The position numbers were made by a program, and so were the translations under genes. A stretch of 9,425 nucleotides of DNA from JBARCX01 sp049794535 (GTDB lineage Bacteria > Pseudomonadota > Gammaproteobacteria > Xanthomonadales > Rhodanobacteraceae): assembly GCA_049794535.1 (NCBI GenBank), contig JBARCX010000324.1:1-9425 (forward strand), given 5' to 3'. Shown here one piece after another: positions 6,393 through 9,425 of the stretch. The notes under the pieces are model-generated. The model ran no database searches. It saw nothing but the letters and a program-made list of their open reading frames with translations, and was not told the DNA's origin. Numbering within the stretch: the first letter of the stretch is position 1; each line of letters opens with the position of its first letter.

Positions 6393-6788
6393 CTAGTACA
6401 GATGTTCAATACCCTCGGGCATCACCACCCAGCTGTGCTTTCTCTCTTCGTAAATAGAGATGGTGGGTGCGGGAAAGAGCGGATCCGCAAACACACCCAC
6501 CGGGATAGCCACCATTTCTTCCGAGCCCTCGCTCGTGAAGTAAACCGTCACCCCGCAGTTGGGACAGAACTCGAAGTTTGTTTTATTGCCTTCGTCACTT
6601 ATCCGAGCATACCTGGTCGATTTTCCTGACAGCTCCAAGCTATCTCTACGAAATCTTGCCTGCACTCCAAACGCACTACCTGTTCGACGTTGGCAAGCAA
6701 GACAGTGACAAACCGAAACCCGAATAGGATCTTCAAACGTTGTCACCGAGAGTTGGCCACAACTGCATGAGGCAATTCGTTTAGTCAT
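6393..6788 (-). CDS. GFA-family (CENP-V/GFA) zinc-binding protein
   Basis: A 131-residue protein of the family named after glutathione-dependent formaldehyde-activating enzyme, about the usual length for a single-domain member. It has the full set of zinc cysteines: Cys8 and Cys10 (CSCG), Cys27, Cys29 and Cys32 (CHCLAC), and Cys75 and Cys78 (CPNCG), the standard two-site pattern of the fold. The Arg-Arg-Thr-Gly-Ser-Ala-Phe stretch after Cys32 is also typical. It is a cytoplasmic protein with no signal peptide. Most family members have no proven substrate, and the neighbours (VOC protein, small membrane protein) give no formaldehyde or glutathione pathway, so I do not assign an enzymatic role. 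The start is ATG 6788-6786; the Shine-Dalgarno is poor, but the first zinc motif begins at residue 8 and fixes the N-terminus. A palindrome lies about 33-56 bases upstream. Confidence 0.9.
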   Translation of the reverse strand: MTKRIASCSCGQLSVTTFEDPIRVSVCHCLACQRRTGSAFGVQARFRRDSLELSGKSTRYARISDEGNKTNFEFCPNCGVTVYFTSEGSEEMVAIPVGVFADPLFPAPTISIYEERKHSWVVMPEGIEHLY

Positions 6789-6820
6789 GGAAAAACCAGA
6801 TAAGTAGGAAGCTACATAGC

Positions 6821-6844
6821 GATCTAGGGCGACAGCTCTAGATC
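6821..6844. repeat. 24-base near-palindrome upstream of the GFA gene
   Basis: GATCTAG at 6821-6827 and CTAGATC at 6838-6844 are perfect 7-bp inverted arms. Inside them GC/GC also pairs after one mismatch, around a GACA centre. The symmetry, length and position 33-56 bases before the GFA start are what one expects of an operator for a dimeric regulator. No T-run follows on either strand, which argues against a terminator. Confidence 0.4.
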
Positions 6845-6852
6845 CCTTTCTA

Positions 6853-6890
6853 GTGCGACGTTCAAAGTATCGAACAAGTCACGGTCGCAC
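6853..6890. repeat. 38-base inverted repeat with inner arms
   Basis: GTGCGAC at 6853-6859 and GTCGCAC at 6884-6890 are perfect 7-bp arms. An inner pair, GTTC at 6860-6863 and GAAC at 6872-6875, continues the stem with an unpaired bulge on one side. It starts only eight bases after the palindrome at 6821-6844, so two dyad elements sit side by side in the 242-base gap between the VOC and GFA genes. Confidence 0.35.
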
Positions 6891-7030
6891 AGCTTACGAA
6901 GTCCATTACGGGTCGGAAGCGAACTTACCGCTGCTACTCCAGCCCCCGAGCAACCAAGCGCCCCAGCGGCTTCGACGTGACGGTCGCAAGAAGGCCGGTT
7001 ACGACGCCTGGCGCACTTCGCATCCGCAAA

Positions 7031-7483
7031 CTAGCGCTTGGGCTCCCAAAGCTCGACCTTGTTTCCTTCGGGATCCAAAATCCATGCAAAGCGGCCGTTC
7101 GGATCGCTGTCGTCACGCTTAAGGATCGTGACACCCTTGGATCGCAACCGCGCGAGCAACGCATCCATATCGTCCACTGCGTAGTCGATCATCAAGCCGC
7201 TCGCCGATGGTGCGAAGTACTTCGTCGATGCAGGAAACACATTCCATGCCAGCGCGGGAGGGTGCTTTGGTGCGTCATAGCGGAGTGCCGCGCCACCCCA
7301 GACTTCTACCGGCATGCCAAGGACATCGCGATACCACGCTGCAAGTGCCTTGGGATCTTTCGCCTTAAAAAAGATTCCGCCGACGCCGGTGATGTGCCCG
7401 GCTGGAGGCGCGGACGCGACCGACGCTAAGCTGCCTATCGAAAGCGAGGTTAGACACAGCAAGAGAATCAATCGCCGCTCCAT
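7031..7483 (-). CDS. Exported VOC (glyoxalase-fold) family protein
   Basis: A vicinal-oxygen-chelate fold protein. The frame is open from 7555, but GGGAG in the leader fits best with ATG 7483-7481 (six-base spacing); the adjacent ATG 7486 is an alternative. The 150-residue product begins with Arg-Arg and a leucine-rich Sec signal peptide ending about Ala-Ser-Ala at residue 25, so it should be periplasmic or surface-bound, which is less usual for VOC proteins. The mature part shows the paired beta-alpha-beta-beta-beta layout: GVGGIFF at about 33-39, the Ala-Trp-Tyr-Arg-Asp helix, Leu-Gly-Met, a second helix with DDMDALLARL, and the closing DPEGN at 137-141 with VELWEP. Glu144 sits at the position of the conserved last metal ligand. 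No substrate can be assigned. The gene follows the XRE regulator gene on the same strand with about 72 bases between, so the two may be co-transcribed. Confidence 0.83.
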   Translation of the reverse strand: MERRLILLLCLTSLSIGSLASVASAPPAGHITGVGGIFFKAKDPKALAAWYRDVLGMPVEVWGGAALRYDAPKHPPALAWNVFPASTKYFAPSASGLMIDYAVDDMDALLARLRSKGVTILKRDDSDPNGRFAWILDPEGNKVELWEPKR

Positions 7484-7555
7484 CATGTGCTCCCAGTTTG
7501 TATGACTTGCCCCATTCTGACTTCTGGCATGTCCCTTCGGGTCGAAGACGGACAT

Positions 7556-8392
7556 CTAACCCGGTGTCACTTGTGCCTTGATATAGGCACGAATCCGATC
7601 CGCATCCGCCTGCGTCACCGGGTTGTATACGATCATCCCCAAGTCCGGTCGCCCATCGACAGCGAAGGCGGAGAATTCAAGCTCCAGAAGACCCAGCTTC
7701 GCATGATGCAGGCGCTTCAGGCCCTCGCCGTACGCATTGATGTCATTGGCGAGCCACAGCGCTTCGAATTCGGGACTGAGCCTGGATAGCTCTTCAACGA
7801 ACTGGCCGATTTCCGCCACGGCACCGGCACGCGCCGCGTCCGCGCGAAATGCGCCTACGACGAAGCGGGCTACGCTTTGCCAGTCTTGTTGCGCAGCGCG
7901 TACCCGTGCATTGGAAAAGATCAGACGCAGGATATTCCGCTCCGCGGGAGGCAGCGCGCTGTAGTCCGTGAACAGGACGGCCGCCGCGCGATTCCAGGCA
8001 ACGACATCCCATAGCGCGGTCTTGACGATCGCCGGGCTAACCTCCAGCGCATCCAACACGCGCTGCAACCGGGGTGAAACCCCTTCGACGGCCTTGTAAC
8101 GAACCTCGGGCGGGTGACCCAGGCCGAGCATGAAAAGGTGTTCGCGCTCCGGCTCGGTCAGCATCAATCCGTCGGCGATGCGGTTGAGCACCTCGGCCGA
8201 AGGCGCTCCGCCCCGCCCCTGCTCCAGCCACGTGTACCAGGTGGGGCTGATGTTGGCGCGCTGGGCGACCTCCTCCCTGCGTAAACCCGGCGTACGCCTG
8301 CGGCCGCCGGTGAAGCCAAAGGTCAGCGGATCGAGGCGGCTTCGCCGATCTTTCAGGTAGGTGCCGAGCTGGTTACCGAGGGGGGCGGACAT
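7556..8392 (-). CDS. XRE-family transcriptional regulator with MmyB-like ligand-binding domain
   Basis: A 278-residue cytoplasmic DNA-binding protein. Residues about 8-80 form an HTH_XRE domain with the family hallmark Arg-Arg-Arg-Thr-Pro-Gly-Leu-Arg-Arg-Glu-Glu-Val-Ala at 31-43, then ISPTWYTWLEQGR in the recognition helix region. Residues about 105-270 match the MmyB-like, PAS-type ligand-binding domain seen in such regulators (motifs ALWDVVAWNRAA and a late HHAKLGLLELEF). These proteins commonly control a divergently transcribed oxidoreductase gene and are thought to respond to small molecules. The start is ATG 8392, with GGAT a few bases upstream. It is divergent from the SDR gene across 98 bases, and the VOC gene follows it. 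I infer that it regulates the SDR gene and itself; the ligand is unknown. Confidence 0.92.
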   Translation of the reverse strand: MSAPLGNQLGTYLKDRRSRLDPLTFGFTGGRRRTPGLRREEVAQRANISPTWYTWLEQGRGGAPSAEVLNRIADGLMLTEPEREHLFMLGLGHPPEVRYKAVEGVSPRLQRVLDALEVSPAIVKTALWDVVAWNRAAAVLFTDYSALPPAERNILRLIFSNARVRAAQQDWQSVARFVVGAFRADAARAGAVAEIGQFVEELSRLSPEFEALWLANDINAYGEGLKRLHHAKLGLLELEFSAFAVDGRPDLGMIVYNPVTQADADRIRAYIKAQVTPG

Positions 8393-8490
8393 GGGCGATC
8401 CTGTTGGTTTCTATACCACGATAATGTCACTACTTTACCAGTATGAGCATAGAGGTAATCTCGTTTCCATACCTCAATAGGAGACGGATC
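8393..8490. promoter_or_regulatory. Divergent XRE/SDR control region with repeated TACC boxes
   Basis: These 98 AT-rich bases separate the two divergent start codons and must hold both promoters and any operator. GAGGTA at 8452-8457 and TACCTC at 8470-8475 are perfect 6-bp inverted arms with a 12-base spacer. TACCA occurs directly repeated at 8414-8418 and 8436-8440, 22 bases apart, about two helical turns. The TACC core at 8470 is a third copy. No -35/-10 pair reaches a good match: TTTACC at about 8434-8439 is the best -35 for the SDR gene. AGGAG at 8479-8483 is the SDR Shine-Dalgarno, seven bases before ATG 8491. Confidence 0.45.
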
Positions 8491-9387
8491 ATGCGTATTT
8501 TCCTTACTGGCGCGACGGGTTTCATCGGTTCCAGGATCGTGCCGGAGCTGCTCGCGGCCGGCCATCAAGTGCTAGGCATGACGCGATCGGATACCGGTGC
8601 CAAGGCCCTCGCCGCCGCCGGTGCCGAGGTTCATTTCGGATATCTGGAAGACCTGGACAGCCTGCGCAGCGGCGCGGCCAAAGCGGACGCCGTGATCCAC
8701 ACGGCCTTTGACCACGATTTCTCGAATTTCGTCGCCAACTGCGAGAAGGACCGGCAGGCGATCAAGGCATTGGGTTCGGCGCTGCTCGGTTCCGATCGGC
8801 CACTGCTGATCACGTCAGGAACGGGCATGGGAAACGCGGCTCCTGGTCAGCCCGCCATGGAGAACGTGTTCAATACCGAACACCCCCATCCGCGGTCGGC
8901 GTCGGAACTCGCAGGTGCAGAGATGCTGGCAGCGGGCGTCGCCGTATCCGTGATGCGGCTTCCGCAGGTGCACGACACAGTCAGGCAGGGTCTTATCAGC
9001 CCGTTGGTCGAAGTGGCCCGCGAAAAGGGCATCTCGGCCTATGTTGGCGAAGGACTAAACCATTGGCCGGCAGCGCATGTGCTCGACGTGGCCAAGCTCT
9101 ACCGACTCGCCATCGAGAAGTGCAAGCCCGGTGAGCGCTATCACGCAGTGGCCGAAGAGGGCATTCGCGTCCGCGACATTGCGGAGGTCATCGGCGCGGG
9201 TCTGAAGGTGCCCGTCACATCGATCCCGACAAGCGAAGCCGCAGAGCATTTCGGCTGGATGGGTGGATTCGTCAGCACTGACCTGCTGACCTCGAGTGCA
9301 TGGACGCGTAAGGCGATGGACTGGCATCCGAACGGCCCAAGCCTGATGGATGATCTCAAGCGGATGGATTATTCCGGTCAAGCTTGA
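8491..9387 (+). CDS. Atypical extended SDR, NAD(P)-binding oxidoreductase
   Basis: A 298-residue cytoplasmic protein of the NAD(P)-dependent epimerase/dehydratase-like SDR group. The start is ATG 8491, fixed by AGGAG seven bases upstream and by the Rossmann strand beginning at residue 1; the earlier in-frame ATG at 8443 lies inside the control region and gives an unlikely extension. The nucleotide-binding motif GATGFIG is at residues 7-13. The canonical SDR catalytic Tyr-x-x-x-Lys is missing: where it should fall, around 135-145, the chain reads Arg-Ser-Ala-Ser-Glu-Leu-Ala-Gly-Ala-Glu. The rest follows a recognised bacterial subgroup, with VSVMRLPQVH at 152-161, a Gly-Leu-Asn-His-Trp-Pro-Ala-Ala-His stretch at 188-196 and RYHAVAEEG at 216-224. 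Redox chemistry is therefore not assured; reductase, isomerase and regulatory sensing are all open. It is divergent from its probable regulator. No further gene follows in the window. Confidence 0.9.
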   Translation: MRIFLTGATGFIGSRIVPELLAAGHQVLGMTRSDTGAKALAAAGAEVHFGYLEDLDSLRSGAAKADAVIHTAFDHDFSNFVANCEKDRQAIKALGSALLGSDRPLLITSGTGMGNAAPGQPAMENVFNTEHPHPRSASELAGAEMLAAGVAVSVMRLPQVHDTVRQGLISPLVEVAREKGISAYVGEGLNHWPAAHVLDVAKLYRLAIEKCKPGERYHAVAEEGIRVRDIAEVIGAGLKVPVTSIPTSEAAEHFGWMGGFVSTDLLTSSAWTRKAMDWHPNGPSLMDDLKRMDYSGQA

Positions 9388-9425
9388 GCCGTCTTTTAGA
9401 GCCTGTTCAAAGTCTCGGCAATTCA

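Noticed and set aside
6853..7122. Rightward 89-codon frame across the VOC/GFA gap
   Set aside because: It overlaps the 3' end of the VOC gene on the other strand, has a GTG start without Shine-Dalgarno, and crosses the inverted repeats.
8443..8490. In-frame extension of the SDR to ATG 8443
   Set aside because: The Rossmann strand starts directly at ATG 8491 with a good AGGAG; the extension overlaps the control region and its dyad.

Overview
The window looks like accessory or lineage-variable chromosome from a moderately GC-rich Gram-negative bacterium, most likely a proteobacterium. Gamma (Xanthomonadales-like) or beta (Burkholderiales-like) would both fit. This rests on gene content (secreted tyrosinase, GFA, VOC, a MmyB-type regulator divergent from an atypical SDR), Sec-type signal peptides and codon use; nothing in the window fixes the taxon. 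No rRNA, tRNA, CRISPR array or complete mobile element was seen.

Layout. Positions 1-1527 are conspicuously more AT-rich than the rest and are poorly coding. They hold the 5' end of a leftward membrane-protein gene with a GTG start (1-184), a decayed or split rightward two-TM protein (434-997, two in-frame stops), and a long leader with inverted repeats. Positions 1528-3381 encode the centrepiece, a secreted three-part tyrosinase/polyphenol oxidase. It has a signal peptide, a cysteine-containing N-terminal domain, a type-3 copper core with all six histidines, and a C-terminal beta domain resembling the plant polyphenol oxidase KFDV domain. It converges on a leftward exported PAF-acetylhydrolase-like alpha/beta hydrolase with C-terminal TPRs (3587-5215). 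A Nudix hydrolase with a TTG start (5502-6050) reads rightward and converges on a leftward pair: a GFA-family zinc protein (6393-6788) followed by a 73-residue membrane protein with a near-perfect Shine-Dalgarno (6090-6311).

Positions 7031-9387 form a regulatory cluster. A leftward XRE/MmyB-type repressor gene (7556-8392) is followed by an exported VOC/glyoxalase-like protein (7031-7483). The repressor is divergent from an atypical NAD(P)-binding SDR (8491-9387) across a 98-bp control region. This arrangement suggests a small-molecule-responsive switch, by inference from the arrangement alone.

The genes are otherwise a patchwork of short transcription units with many convergent and divergent junctions, and I see no single multi-gene pathway. 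The most interesting parts are the tyrosinase architecture, including a Cys-X-His motif that predicts a thioether crosslink at copper A, and the decayed membrane gene and leader upstream of it.
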